Notes: generated by a model from the sequence alone, not told the origin. Shown: positions 1-7,407, counted from the stretch's first letter. The stretch: DNA of 64,000 bases from Nesterenkonia sp. (GCF_029265375.1 NZ_JAJUJJ010000016.1:1-64000), one strand, 5' to 3'. Program-made: numbers and translations.

Positions 1-164
1 AGGTGCGTCTGGGCGGACGCGAGGTCAGAGCCGCCTACGCCGACGGTAGCTGGGTGGAGGTGGAGCTGGCAGACGGCTACGGCTGGGTCCAGGGCCACAT
101 GCTCGAGGGAGCGGTGGACCCCGAGGGAAACCCGATCAATTTAACATACTGCGCGGCATTCTGA
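1..164 (+). CDS. C-terminal end of an SH3-like domain protein (5' truncated)
   Basis: Only the last 53 or so codons lie in the window, read in the frame starting at base 3 and ending at the TGA at 162-164. The visible part has alternating hydrophobic and charged residues with a VELADGYGWVQGHMLEG stretch. This is how the last strands of bacterial SH3 (SH3b) domains look, a fold common in cell-wall-binding or secreted proteins. Nothing of the N-terminus or any catalytic domain can be seen, so the whole protein's role is unknown. The stop codon lies just after the left arm of a hairpin (154-178). Confidence is fair for coding, low for the family. Confidence 0.55.
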   Translation, partial: VRLGGREVRAAYADGSWVEVELADGYGWVQGHMLEGAVDPEGNPINLTYCAAF

Positions 165-178
165 ACTAGGGAATGCCG
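154..178 (+). terminator. hairpin overlapping the stop codon of the SH3-like gene
   Basis: CGGCATTC (154-161) pairs perfectly with GAATGCCG (171-178) around a 9-base loop that contains the stop codon. No U-run follows, so it is a weak terminator or an attenuator between the upstream gene and the small peptide gene at 206. Confidence 0.4.
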
Positions 179-205
179 AACACAATATAGAAGGATTGAT
201 CATAT

Positions 206-295
206 ATGTTGGACGGCCTGCTGAACCCCGTTCTGGAGCTCGTCGGCGGACTGCTGGACACCGTTGTGGGTGTCCTGGGCGGTCTGGGCTTCTGA
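206..295 (+). CDS. 29-residue hydrophobic amphipathic peptide
   Basis: A short ATG-started frame preceded by a Shine-Dalgarno-like AGAAGGA nine bases upstream and ending in TGA at 293-295. It encodes a Leu/Val/Gly-rich peptide beginning MLDGLLNPVLELVGG with no Lys, Arg, Cys or His and three acidic residues. Asp3, Asn7, Glu11, Gly15, Asp18 and Gly22 fall on one face of an alpha helix, so it would form an acidic-striped amphipathic helix. A strong intrinsic terminator follows at 341-402, which supports a discrete small transcript. I do not recognise a family. A membrane-active peptide, a leaderless bacteriocin-like peptide or a regulatory membrane peptide are possibilities, all inferred only from composition. 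The AT-rich leader is unlike its surroundings. Confidence 0.6.
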   Translation: MLDGLLNPVLELVGGLLDTVVGVLGGLGF

Positions 296-340
296 GTCCA
301 GAACCCACGCTGACGCGTCTGTGAATATATACGGGCGCGC

Positions 341-402
341 AGGCCGTTCTCTGGTGCATGTCGGTCCTCCGGCGGCCCAGAGGACGGCCTCTCTTGTTTC
401 TC
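341..402 (+). terminator. intrinsic terminator after the small peptide gene
   Basis: A 14-bp stem with a single G-U position: AGGCCGTTCTCTGG (341-354) pairs with CCAGAGGACGGCCT (377-390). A T-rich tract CTCTTGTTTCTC (391-402) follows. It ends the transcript of the small peptide gene before the aminotransferase promoter. Confidence 0.75.
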
Positions 403-413
403 AGGGCGCCGGG

Positions 414-419
414 TAAGCT
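414..419 (+). promoter_or_regulatory. -10 box of a leaderless promoter (aminotransferase)
   Basis: TAAGCT is followed by exactly six bases and then the ATG at 426. No Shine-Dalgarno sequence is present, so transcription probably starts at or next to the A of the start codon. Confidence 0.55.
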
Positions 420-425
420 GACGCC

Positions 426-1598
426 ATGCCTGCTTCACGCCGTTCCGACGTTCCCGGCTTCCAAGTGATGAGTGTGCTGACTCGGATCGATCAGCTGCGC
501 GCAGCTGGGCGGGACATCGTCTCCCTGACCGCCGGAGAGCCGGGCTCCGGGGCGCCGCCGGCGGTCAATGCCGCTGCGGCCGAGGTTCACTCCGCCGGCA
601 CTGTGCTGAACTATTCGCCGGCCTTCGGCATTATGCCGTTGCGCCGAGCTATCGCCGAGCACTATCAGCGCTGGTACGGCTGCACGGTGGAACCCGAGCG
701 GGTGGCGGTGACCACCGGCTCCTCGGGTGCGTTCGTGCTGAGCTTCCTGGCCGCCTTCGACGTCGGAGACCGAGTGGCCCTGGCTCGTCCGGGCTATCCG
801 GCCTACCGCAATATCCTCTCCAGCCTCGGCGCAGAGGTGGTGGACCTCGACTGCGGTCCGGAGGTGCGCTTCCAGCCCACGGTCGAGCACCTGGATGCCG
901 AAGCGGCCTCCCGGGGACCGCTGAAAGGACTGGTGATCGCCTCACCGGCGAACCCCACCGGCACCATGGTGGACCGCGACCAGCTGAGCGCCCTGGCACA
1001 GTGGTGCGCTGAGAATGACGTCCAGCTGATCAGCGATGAGATCTATCACGGCATCACCTTCACCCACCCCGGCGTCAGTGCACTGGAAGTCAGCGATTCC
1101 GCAGTGGTCATCTCCTCCTTCTCCAAATACTGGGGCATGCCCGGATGGAGGCTGGGCTGGACGGTGCTGCCCGAAGACCTGGTGGACCCGGTCTCCCGGC
1201 TGGCCGGCAATGTGGCGCTGTGCCCGCCGCACGGTTCGCAGATCGCTGCGGTGCAAGCCTTCACCCCGGAATCACTGGCCTTCGCCGAGGCCCAGCTGCC
1301 CCACTACGCCGAGGCTCGTCAGCTGGTGCTGGACTCACTGGAGACCCTCGGCTGGGGCGAGGCTGCCCCCGCCGACGGCGCCTTCTACGTCTACGCGCAC
1401 ATGGGGGAGCACCTGCAGCGGTTCAGCGATGCCGGCACCTACTGCACCGCCCTGCTGGAGGAAGCTGGCGTGGCGCTGGTGCCTGGGACAGACTTCGATC
1501 CGGTCAACGGCCACCACTGGGTGCGCCTGAGCCTGGCGCCCGGGCCTCAGGCCGTGGCCGAAGGGATTCGCCGGATCCTTCAGTTCCACGGCGGCTGA
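426..1598 (+). CDS. PLP-dependent class I/II aminotransferase
   Basis: A 390-residue fold-type I aminotransferase of the aspartate/aromatic aminotransferase superfamily, moving an amino group between an amino acid and a 2-oxoacid. Visible landmarks are the PANPTG loop, the SDEIYHG motif with the Asp and Tyr that contact PLP, the Schiff-base lysine Lys234 in SSFSKYWGMPGWRLGW, and a C-terminal WVRLSLA whose Arg binds the substrate carboxylate. Length is normal for the family. The gene stands alone, with a leaderless promoter box directly upstream and a terminator before it. The substrate cannot be read from the sequence; a broad-specificity or aspartate-type enzyme is most likely. Confidence 0.9.
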   Translation: MPASRRSDVPGFQVMSVLTRIDQLRAAGRDIVSLTAGEPGSGAPPAVNAAAAEVHSAGTVLNYSPAFGIMPLRRAIAEHYQRWYGCTVEPERVAVTTGSSGAFVLSFLAAFDVGDRVALARPGYPAYRNILSSLGAEVVDLDCGPEVRFQPTVEHLDAEAASRGPLKGLVIASPANPTGTMVDRDQLSALAQWCAENDVQLISDEIYHGITFTHPGVSALEVSDSAVVISSFSKYWGMPGWRLGWTVLPEDLVDPVSRLAGNVALCPPHGSQIAAVQAFTPESLAFAEAQLPHYAEARQLVLDSLETLGWGEAAPADGAFYVYAHMGEHLQRFSDAGTYCTALLEEAGVALVPGTDFDPVNGHHWVRLSLAPGPQAVAEGIRRILQFHGG

Positions 1599-1623
1599 GG
1601 CAGCCCCGGCCGGCCGGTGCGCA

Positions 1624-2391
1624 TCACCGCCGTCCTCGCGCCCTCCGGCGCCCAGCCGCCCACCAGATCCCCAGCAGCGCAGCCGCGTAGATCAGGCCTC
1701 CCAGTGCGACGACCACTGCGAAACCATCGCGGCCGCCGAGGATCCACGGCACCTGCGCCGCCAGCAGCGTGACCACGGCGCAGGCCAGAAGCCCCGTCCG
1801 CCACCGGCCGGTTGGGTGCCAGTCGACGTCGTCGTCATCGTCCTCATCCTTGGTGGCCCCTCTCCGCTCTGCGGCGCGCTGGACCCACACCACAATGCTG
1901 AGCCACAGCATGCTCACCAGCACGCCGACGGCGGCACCGAGAACCGCCAGCAGCGCCATGACTCGGCGCAGATCCTCCCCGACCACCTCGACGTGCAGGT
2001 GAAAATCGACCAGCGGCACCCCGTAGTAGACGCGGTAGACCAGCGCCGCCACAGTGAGGGCCAGCAGCACGCTGAAGAACAGGCTGCGGCCGAGAGTCTG
2101 AGTCAACGGGGCTCGCGCCAGGAGAGCGTAGCTGTTCACGCCGCGGCGAGAGGCGTACCACAGGCTTGCGCAGCCCGGTATCACCGGAACAAGCACCAGA
2201 GCGGCGGCAGCGGTGATCTGGCCCAGTACTGCGCACACCAGCGCCCCAACCCAGCAGGCCAGCACGGTGCACTGCATCCCGAAGGCCTCGGCCTCCATGG
2301 ACACCGCGCGCTCGCGCTCATCGGCCTGCTCCACTCCGGAGAGCAGCAGCCGCTCTGCGGCATGGTCCATTGACCCAGGTCTCTGGCTCAT
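1624..2391 (-). CDS. multi-pass membrane protein coupled to an XRE regulator
   Basis: A 255-residue protein starting at the ATG (2389-2391) that overlaps the stop codon of the upstream regulator as ATGA, so the two are translationally coupled. About six hydrophobic segments are visible, arranged in two pairs or triplets with a central acidic cluster (DEDDDDDVDWHP), and the C-terminus is Arg-rich and probably cytoplasmic. I do not recognise a named family. A small XRE repressor followed by an uncharacterised membrane protein is a common arrangement in actinobacteria, where the membrane protein may be the only regulated target. A longer frame extends upstream of 2391, but it only shadows the regulator gene. 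Confidence 0.75.
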   Translation of the reverse strand: MSQRPGSMDHAAERLLLSGVEQADERERAVSMEAEAFGMQCTVLACWVGALVCAVLGQITAAAALVLVPVIPGCASLWYASRRGVNSYALLARAPLTQTLGRSLFFSVLLALTVAALVYRVYYGVPLVDFHLHVEVVGEDLRRVMALLAVLGAAVGVLVSMLWLSIVVWVQRAAERRGATKDEDDDDDVDWHPTGRWRTGLLACAVVTLLAAQVPWILGGRDGFAVVVALGGLIYAAALLGIWWAAGRRRARGRR

Positions 2392-2624
2392 TCTCTGCCT
2401 CCCTGTTCCTGCTGACTGCCGAAGAGGTCCTCCACCGTTGAGCCCAGCGCCCGGGCGATCCGCAGCGCCAGGAACACCGAGGGCGCATAGTCCCCGCGCT
2501 CCAGGGCCACCACCGTCTGACGGCTGACCCCGACCTCCTGGGCCAGTTCCGCCTGGGTGAGCTTCTGGGCTTTTCGCAGGGCGCGAACCGGGTGTGTTGC
2601 GTCCTGTCGCGGTTCGCCTCCCAT
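2388..2624 (-). CDS. XRE-family transcriptional regulator
   Basis: A 78-residue protein made up almost wholly of a Cro/cI-type helix-turn-helix: LRKAQKLTQAELAQEVGVSRQTVVALERG holds the two DNA-contact helices, followed by YAPSVFLALRIARALGSTVEDLF, typical of the small YozG/PlcR-like single-domain members. It probably represses its own operon. The promoter region carries a TTGACA-N5-TGTCAA inverted repeat. There is no proper Shine-Dalgarno sequence; TGTCAT lies six bases before the ATG at 2624 with TTGACA 18 bp further upstream, so the mRNA is likely leaderless. The downstream membrane protein overlaps by four bases. Confidence 0.88.
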   Translation of the reverse strand: MGGEPRQDATHPVRALRKAQKLTQAELAQEVGVSRQTVVALERGDYAPSVFLALRIARALGSTVEDLFGSQQEQGGRE

Positions 2625-2643
2625 ACCTCAATGACAACTCAAC

Positions 2644-2660
2644 TTGACACTCAATGTCAA
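2644..2660. promoter_or_regulatory. inverted-repeat operator / -35 box of the XRE operon
   Basis: TTGACA (2644-2649) and TGTCAA (2655-2660) form a perfect 6-bp inverted repeat spaced by five bases. Read on the minus strand, the second arm is a consensus -35 box placed 18 bp from TGTCAT (2631-2636) and six bases further from the ATG. A third TTGACA half-site lies at 2667-2672. The layout suits autorepression by the XRE protein. Confidence 0.55.
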
Positions 2661-2814
2661 GGAAAATTGACATTTGCGGAGTTTTCTGGAGGTTCCGTCC
2701 CCGCTGGGTGGGGCGCCGCTGTGAGTCAGCTGCCACGGCTGGAGAGAAGCTGAGCTGCCCGTTGTGCTCGGAGTGCTACGGTGCCCGTCCGCCCACTAGA
2801 AGGAGGTGCTGGGC

Positions 2815-3639
2815 ATGCACAACACCACCCAGAAGACACTGGTGACCACCGCCGCAATGGCCGCGATGCTGTTCGGACTGGCAGCCTGCGACAACGCAGC
2901 AGAGAACCCGGAGGACGGCGCCACCGGCGAAGCCGCAGCCCCGGAGTCCCCAGGGGCCGCCGGTGAGCAGGGCGGCGAGGAGGGCCAGCCTGAGGAGGGC
3001 GGTCAGCCCGGTGAGATGCCCTCGCCTGACCTGGAGGATGTGCCCGAGGTTGTTGCCGAGGTCAACGGTGAGGAGATCCCGGGCGATGACTTCCGCCAGG
3101 CCTATGAGTCCCAGTACACGCAGATGGCCATGCAGGCCCAGATGACCGGTGAAGAGGTCGATGAGGAGGGTCTGCAGGACCAGACAGTGGAGAACCTCGT
3201 CAACCTGGAGCTGCTGGCGCAGGACGCTGAGGCCAGCGGCTATGAGGCCACTGAGGAGGACGTGGACGCCGAGCTGGAGAACGTCGCCGAGCAGAACGGC
3301 ATCGAATCGGTCGATGAGCTGCTCAGCGTGGCCGAGGAGCAGGGCACCAGCGAGGAGCAGCTGCGCGCCGACGTCGAGCAGCAGGTGCTGATCAACCAGG
3401 TCATCGACGACCTCGACGTGGCCGAGCCCACCGAGGAGGAGATCGAAGAGGCCTACGAGGAGGTCGCCGCCCAGCAGCCCCCGGCTGAGGGTGAGGACGG
3501 CGAGGACGCCGAGACGCCGTCGCTGGAGGAGCTCCGCCCGCAGATCGAGGAGCAGCTGGCGGCTGAGAAGGAGAATGAGGCTGCTATGGCCCATGTGGAG
3601 GAGCTGCGCGAGTCGGCCGAGATCGAGGTCCACATCTGA
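2815..3639 (+). CDS. SurA N-terminal-domain-like acidic lipoprotein
   Basis: A 274-residue exported lipoprotein. The signal peptide ends in the lipobox LAAC with Cys25 as the lipidated residue. Residues 26-75 are a low-complexity Glu/Gly/Pro/Gln linker, and the rest (from VVAEVNGEEIPGDDF) is helical and resembles the SurA_N chaperone domain of periplasmic folding factors, without a recognisable rotamase domain. The start at the ATG 2815 is chosen because AGGAGG sits eight bases upstream; a GTG nine bases earlier overlaps that site. The protein is strikingly acidic with many Glu-Glu pairs, as in salt-tolerant organisms. It is followed by a hairpin at 3673-3705. It probably assists folding of secreted proteins outside the membrane. 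Confidence 0.8.
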   Translation: MHNTTQKTLVTTAAMAAMLFGLAACDNAAENPEDGATGEAAAPESPGAAGEQGGEEGQPEEGGQPGEMPSPDLEDVPEVVAEVNGEEIPGDDFRQAYESQYTQMAMQAQMTGEEVDEEGLQDQTVENLVNLELLAQDAEASGYEATEEDVDAELENVAEQNGIESVDELLSVAEEQGTSEEQLRADVEQQVLINQVIDDLDVAEPTEEEIEEAYEEVAAQQPPAEGEDGEDAETPSLEELRPQIEEQLAAEKENEAAMAHVEELRESAEIEVHI

Positions 3640-3672
3640 GGCCCCGACGAACCCAGTAAAAATACTGAAAAC

Positions 3673-3705
3673 TCCCAGGTCAGAAGGGGGTTGTACCCCC
3701 TGGGA
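3673..3705 (+). terminator. hairpin after the SurA-like gene
   Basis: TCCCAGG (3673-3679) can pair with CCTGGGA (3699-3705), or alternatively GGGGG (3686-3690) with CCCCC (3696-3700). It lies 34 bases after the upstream stop and overlaps the -35 box of the next promoter. No U-run is present. Confidence 0.45.
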
Positions 3706-3719
3706 GGCAGCACTAGCGT
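3691..3719 (+). promoter_or_regulatory. promoter of the manganese catalase gene
   Basis: TTGTAC (3691-3696) and TAGCGT (3714-3719) are separated by 17 bp, which fits a housekeeping promoter. The start codon is at 3863, so the transcript would have a leader of about 135 bases. The -35 box lies inside the preceding hairpin. Confidence 0.5.
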
Positions 3720-3862
3720 GACAGGTGCCTTGCAGAGCACCAGGCGTCCCGGGAGCTGAAGCTCTGGCCGTGTGGGTGGCCCGCCGAATACGGCGAGCCG
3801 CCCACGCCCTGGCTGGAAGATTCCCTGCGCGGACTTCCGCGCGCCGACTCCCAGGAGGACCT

Positions 3863-4753
3863 ATGCTTCTGCACCGCCAGACCCTGCAGCACCGCGCCAC
3901 CCCGGAGAAGCCGGATGCGGTCTACGCCCGGAAGCTCCAAGAGCTCATCGGAGGCCAGTACGGCGAGATCACGGTGGCCATGCAGTACAGCTTCCAGGCC
4001 TGGAACGCCCATATTCCCGGCAAGTACAAGGACCTGCTGTTCAGCACCGCAGCCGAGGAATTCGGCCATGTGGAGATGTTGGCGACCATGGTGGCCCAGC
4101 TGCTGGAGAAAGCCCCTCAGGGCATTACCGAGGAAGCCGTCCAGGATGATCCCACCGTCGCCGCAGTGGTTGGGGGCACCGATGTGCAGGAGGCTATCGC
4201 CGCCGGTGCCGGCGCCCGCCCCACCGACAGCAACGGCAATCCGTGGCAGGCTGGCTATGTCACCGCCAGTGGGAACCTGCTGGCTGACTTCACCGCGAAT
4301 GTCAATGCCGAGATGCAGGGCCGGATCCAAGTGGCTCGTCTCTACCACATGACCGATGACGCCGGTGTCCGGGAGCTGCTGGCCTTCCTGCTGGCCCGCG
4401 ACACCCATCACCAGAACCAGTGGCTTGCTGCTGCCCGCGAGCTGCAGGCCTCGGGAGCGGAGGAGCTGCCGGTGCCCAGCAACTTCCCGCAGAGCAAGGA
4501 GCACCAGGAGTACTCCTACCAAGCCATCAACTTCTCCGACGGCGAGCATATGGCTGACGGTCCGTGGGCCTCCGGTCCGGCACCGGACGGCATCGGTGAA
4601 TTCACCTATATCCCGACTCCGCCCGAGTCCGCCCGAGGGCGTGCCGATGCCGCCTCCCACCCGGCCCGATGCCGCTTCTACGGGACCACCGATGTCCCCA
4701 ATGTGGTGGAGAAGACGGCCGGCGCCGTGCAGGACCGGCTCCACCGCGAATAG
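3863..4753 (+). CDS. manganese catalase
   Basis: A 296-residue non-haem catalase that breaks down hydrogen peroxide with a dimanganese centre. The metal ligands expected of the family are in place: the first Glu in GEITVAMQYSFQAWN, the Glu and His in AAEEFGHVEMLATM, the Glu in NVNAEMQGRIQVARLY and the His in ARDTHHQNQW. The C-terminal lid region with TYIPTPPE is also typical. The start at 3863 follows CCAGGAGGAC by a short gap; frames reaching further upstream have Arg-rich, non-family sequence. It is probably a single-gene unit between the promoter at 3691-3719 and a hairpin terminator at 4771-4811. Function is oxidative stress defence in the cytoplasm. Confidence 0.93.
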   Translation: MLLHRQTLQHRATPEKPDAVYARKLQELIGGQYGEITVAMQYSFQAWNAHIPGKYKDLLFSTAAEEFGHVEMLATMVAQLLEKAPQGITEEAVQDDPTVAAVVGGTDVQEAIAAGAGARPTDSNGNPWQAGYVTASGNLLADFTANVNAEMQGRIQVARLYHMTDDAGVRELLAFLLARDTHHQNQWLAAARELQASGAEELPVPSNFPQSKEHQEYSYQAINFSDGEHMADGPWASGPAPDGIGEFTYIPTPPESARGRADAASHPARCRFYGTTDVPNVVEKTAGAVQDRLHRE

Positions 4754-4770
4754 CCCGGCCCTGCCACCCG

Positions 4771-4811
4771 GCAGCCGCGGTCCGGCCTCCAGGGCCAGGG
4801 ACCGCGGCTGC
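4771..4811 (+). terminator. terminator hairpin after manganese catalase
   Basis: GCAGCCGCGGTCC (4771-4783) pairs perfectly over 13 bp with GGACCGCGGCTGC (4799-4811). It begins 18 bases after the stop codon and lacks a strong U-tract, as is usual in high-GC actinobacteria. The remaining sequence to 5005 holds no gene that I can support. Confidence 0.6.
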
Positions 4812-5005
4812 TGCATGGTGCCGCACAGACGGCCCGGGGCAGGGCGGATCCGCGCGGCCAGATCCCCGTGGGGAAGTCTGGGCGGGCGGTGCGTTGTTGT
4901 GATGACCGAACGCGTCCATGAGAAGCTTCCGGGAGCGGGCGCAGCCTGGATCACCCTGATGGTCAGCGTCGCGGACACAATCGGCAACGAAGGAGCATCC
5001 TGCCC

Positions 5006-5350
5006 ATGAGCAACGGAATCCACGTCGGATCAGTGGACGATATCGAAGAGGGCGAGGCCGAGATGGTTTCGGCCGAGGTCACCGGGATCGGCCGCGACAT
5101 CGCCGTGTTCCACGCCGAGGACGGAAACTTCTACGCCCTGGACGATGAGTGCACTCACGAGACTGCCTCGCTGTCCGAAGGCTGGGTGGAGGGCACCGAG
5201 GTGGAATGCCCTGTGCACTCGGCACGGTTCTGCCTCAAGTCCGGAGAGGCCCTGTGCATGCCGGCCACCATCAATGCCCGCACGCACCGGATCGAAGTCA
5301 TCGACGATGAGATCTACCTGCATCCGGACACCTCCGGGACCGCAGCCTGA
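5006..5350 (+). CDS. Rieske [2Fe-2S] ferredoxin
   Basis: A 114-residue Rieske-type ferredoxin that carries electrons between a reductase and an oxygenase. The cluster ligands are seen as CTHETASLSEGW and CPVHSARFCLKSGE, the Cys-x-His ... Cys-x-x-His pattern of the NirD/BphF-like branch. Translation starts at the ATG 5006 with GAAGGAGC upstream, and GACACAAT at about 4973-4980 may be the -10 box. The next gene, 29 bases on, is an FAD reductase of the matching type, so the two form an electron-transfer pair. No terminal oxygenase is encoded nearby, so the oxygenase or other acceptor must lie elsewhere. Confidence 0.9.
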   Translation: MSNGIHVGSVDDIEEGEAEMVSAEVTGIGRDIAVFHAEDGNFYALDDECTHETASLSEGWVEGTEVECPVHSARFCLKSGEALCMPATINARTHRIEVIDDEIYLHPDTSGTAA

Positions 5351-5379
5351 GGGCGCCCGGAGCTTCAAGGACAAGCGCC

Positions 5380-6621
5380 GTGGGCCTGGAGAGCATCGTC
5401 ATCATCGGAGGCGGACCGGGCGGCTTCACCACTGCTGAGCAGCTGCGCCGCCGCGGCTTCGACGGGTCGCTGACCGTGGTGGATCCCGAGGGTCTGCCCT
5501 ATGACCGTCCGCCTCTGAGCAAGGACTACCTCACCGGCGCGAAGCATGCTGAGGCTCTGCTGTTCCAGCAGGCGCAGTGGTACCAGGACCACCAGATCGA
5601 GGTCATCGCTGACCGTGCGGTGAGTCTTCACCCGCAGACGGGGGCAGTTGAGCTCGCCTCCGGCCAGCAGCTGCCGGCAGACCGCGCCGTGCTGGCCACC
5701 GGCGGAAGACCGCGTCGTCTTCCCATCCCAGGAGGAGATGCTGAGTGCGTGCAGACCCTGCGGACCAGGCAGGATGCCGACAGCCTCCGCGGCTCGGTGC
5801 GCCCCGGCAGCCGGGCGGCCATCATCGGGGCCGGTCTCATCGGAGCAGAGACAGCATCCTCGCTCCGCACCCTGGACGCAGAGGTGGTGCTCATCGACAC
5901 GGTGGACCCTCCACTGGTTCCAGCAGTGGGAGCTGAGCTGGCTCGGCAGCTGCACGATATGCACGCCCAGCACGGCGTGCAGACCATTACCGGCAGCTGC
6001 CGAGAGATAGGCCCCGGGCAGACGGAGCACACCATAGTGCTCCAGGACGGCACCGAAGTCCACGCCGATGTGGTGCTCGTCGGCGTGGGCATCACCGCCG
6101 TGACCGAACTCGCCGAGGCCGCCGGGGCCGAAGTGGCTGACGGCGTCATAGTGGACGAGCGCCAACGCAGCAGCATCGGCTGGCTCTACGCGGTCGGTGA
6201 CGCCGCACGCACACGATCTGCAGACGGAACGCTCGAACGCCGGGCGGAGCACTGGGAGCATGCGGTCCAGTCCGGCACCATCGCGGCGGCCGCGCTGCTG
6301 GGCCAGGATCCTCCGCCGTCTACCGCCCCGTGGTTCTGGACCGACCGGTACGGGGTGCATGTGGAAGCCGTCGGTGACATGGCTGCCGAGGGCAGCACGG
6401 TGCTGCGCGAGCAGGACGGACAGATTCGCGCCGCTTTCCGGCTGGCGGGCGACGGCACCATGCTCGGTGCGGCCGCAGTCGACGCGGGTCTGACGGTAAG
6501 GGCGGCCCGCCGGATCATCGACCGCAGGATCGTGGTGGACCCGGTTCAGCTGGCAGATCCGGATGTGCCGCTGAAGAAGCTCATGAAGACCTCCTCACCG
6601 ACCGGCTCGCCCAACCGGTAA
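5380..6621 (+). CDS. FAD-dependent ferredoxin reductase
   Basis: A 413-residue NAD(P)H:ferredoxin oxidoreductase of the rubredoxin/ferredoxin-reductase family (BphA4-like). Near the N-terminus, IIGGGPGG binds FAD; GAGLIGAE around residues 148-155 begins the NADH-binding domain; and LYAVGDAARTRS contains the Asp of the second FAD motif. A reductase C-terminal domain follows (WFWTDRYGVHVEAVGD). It starts at a GTG with AAGGA eight bases upstream. It follows the Rieske ferredoxin in the same operon and would reduce it with NAD(P)H. The final oxygenase partner is not in the window. Confidence 0.9.
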   Translation: MGLESIVIIGGGPGGFTTAEQLRRRGFDGSLTVVDPEGLPYDRPPLSKDYLTGAKHAEALLFQQAQWYQDHQIEVIADRAVSLHPQTGAVELASGQQLPADRAVLATGGRPRRLPIPGGDAECVQTLRTRQDADSLRGSVRPGSRAAIIGAGLIGAETASSLRTLDAEVVLIDTVDPPLVPAVGAELARQLHDMHAQHGVQTITGSCREIGPGQTEHTIVLQDGTEVHADVVLVGVGITAVTELAEAAGAEVADGVIVDERQRSSIGWLYAVGDAARTRSADGTLERRAEHWEHAVQSGTIAAAALLGQDPPPSTAPWFWTDRYGVHVEAVGDMAAEGSTVLREQDGQIRAAFRLAGDGTMLGAAAVDAGLTVRAARRIIDRRIVVDPVQLADPDVPLKKLMKTSSPTGSPNR

Positions 6622-6693
6622 TCGGCAGCGGGGGCGGCCGCGACGTCGCCGCTCCAGGAGCAGGTGCCGGGAGCAGGCCCGCTCAGCCGCATC

Positions 6694-7407
6694 TCAGCGC
6701 CGTCGTCGTCCCGGGGTCAGCAGCCGGTCCAGGCCCCAGAGCAGGCAGGCCAGCAGCACATAGCCGGCCAGAATCGAGACGATGTACACCCCGGTGCCGG
6801 AGTACCCCATCCCCGGGACATCCAGAATCACGTACGGATACCAGTCCAGCCCCGGGCCGCGCAGCAGCGTCACTGCCAGCCAGACCAGCGGCAGGACTAC
6901 CGATCCGGCGACCACGGAACCGGTGATGCGGCCCCGCGGCCCGAAAGCCAGCCACACCACAGGGACCACTACGGGCAGCAGCTGGTGCATCACGGTGTCG
7001 TTGAACAGCCGCACACCGGTGAGCACAGCGTCGTCGCGCAGCAGAAGGTTGAACACCACCCCGGTGATCACCATCTGCGCCACCGCCGCCAGGCGCAGCG
7101 CGTGGAAGACTGCGGAGCGAATCTGCGGACGCACCGCCAGCACAGCCGAGGTCAGCAGCACCAGCACCGCAGAGGTGAAGGTGAAATAGGCCGGCTGGTT
7201 GAGCACATGCTCCCAGCCGGCCGAGAAGCCTCCGGAGAAGCCCGCACCGTCCGGCAGCTCGGTGTCCACGGTCCAGCCCAGATACAGGGAGCTGGCCACC
7301 CCGGCGGCAGCGATCCCCGCCACTGCCGAGTGGGCGGACCGCGCCGCCGTCGTCATCTCCCACGCCCGAGGTGCTGCAGTCTGACTCACTCTGGGATTAT
7401 CTCTCAT
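6694..7407 (-). CDS. Pr6Pr-like membrane protein
   Basis: About 237 residues with six predicted membrane spans. The conserved pieces FNDTVMHQLLPVVVPVVWLAFGPRGR and WYPYVILDVPGMGYSGTGVYI match the Pr6Pr (FAR-17a/AIG1-like) integral membrane family of actinobacteria, whose function is unknown to me. The N-terminal region has a soluble head of about 20 residues. I place the start at the ATG with its first base at 7407, which has GGGCAGG immediately before it; a GTG at 7389 is an alternative. It is divergent from the VOC gene at 7469 and convergent with the ferredoxin reductase. No operon partner. Confidence 0.78.
   Translation of the reverse strand: MRDNPRVSQTAAPRAWEMTTAARSAHSAVAGIAAAGVASSLYLGWTVDTELPDGAGFSGGFSAGWEHVLNQPAYFTFTSAVLVLLTSAVLAVRPQIRSAVFHALRLAAVAQMVITGVVFNLLLRDDAVLTGVRLFNDTVMHQLLPVVVPVVWLAFGPRGRITGSVVAGSVVLPLVWLAVTLLRGPGLDWYPYVILDVPGMGYSGTGVYIVSILAGYVLLACLLWGLDRLLTPGRRRR

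Noticed and set aside
2776..3900. Long minus-strand open frame (374 codons) opposite the SurA-like lipoprotein
   Set aside because: Leu/Gly/His-rich shadow of the Glu-rich coding strand, no ribosome site and no recognisable domain. The plus strand has signal peptide, lipobox and Shine-Dalgarno.
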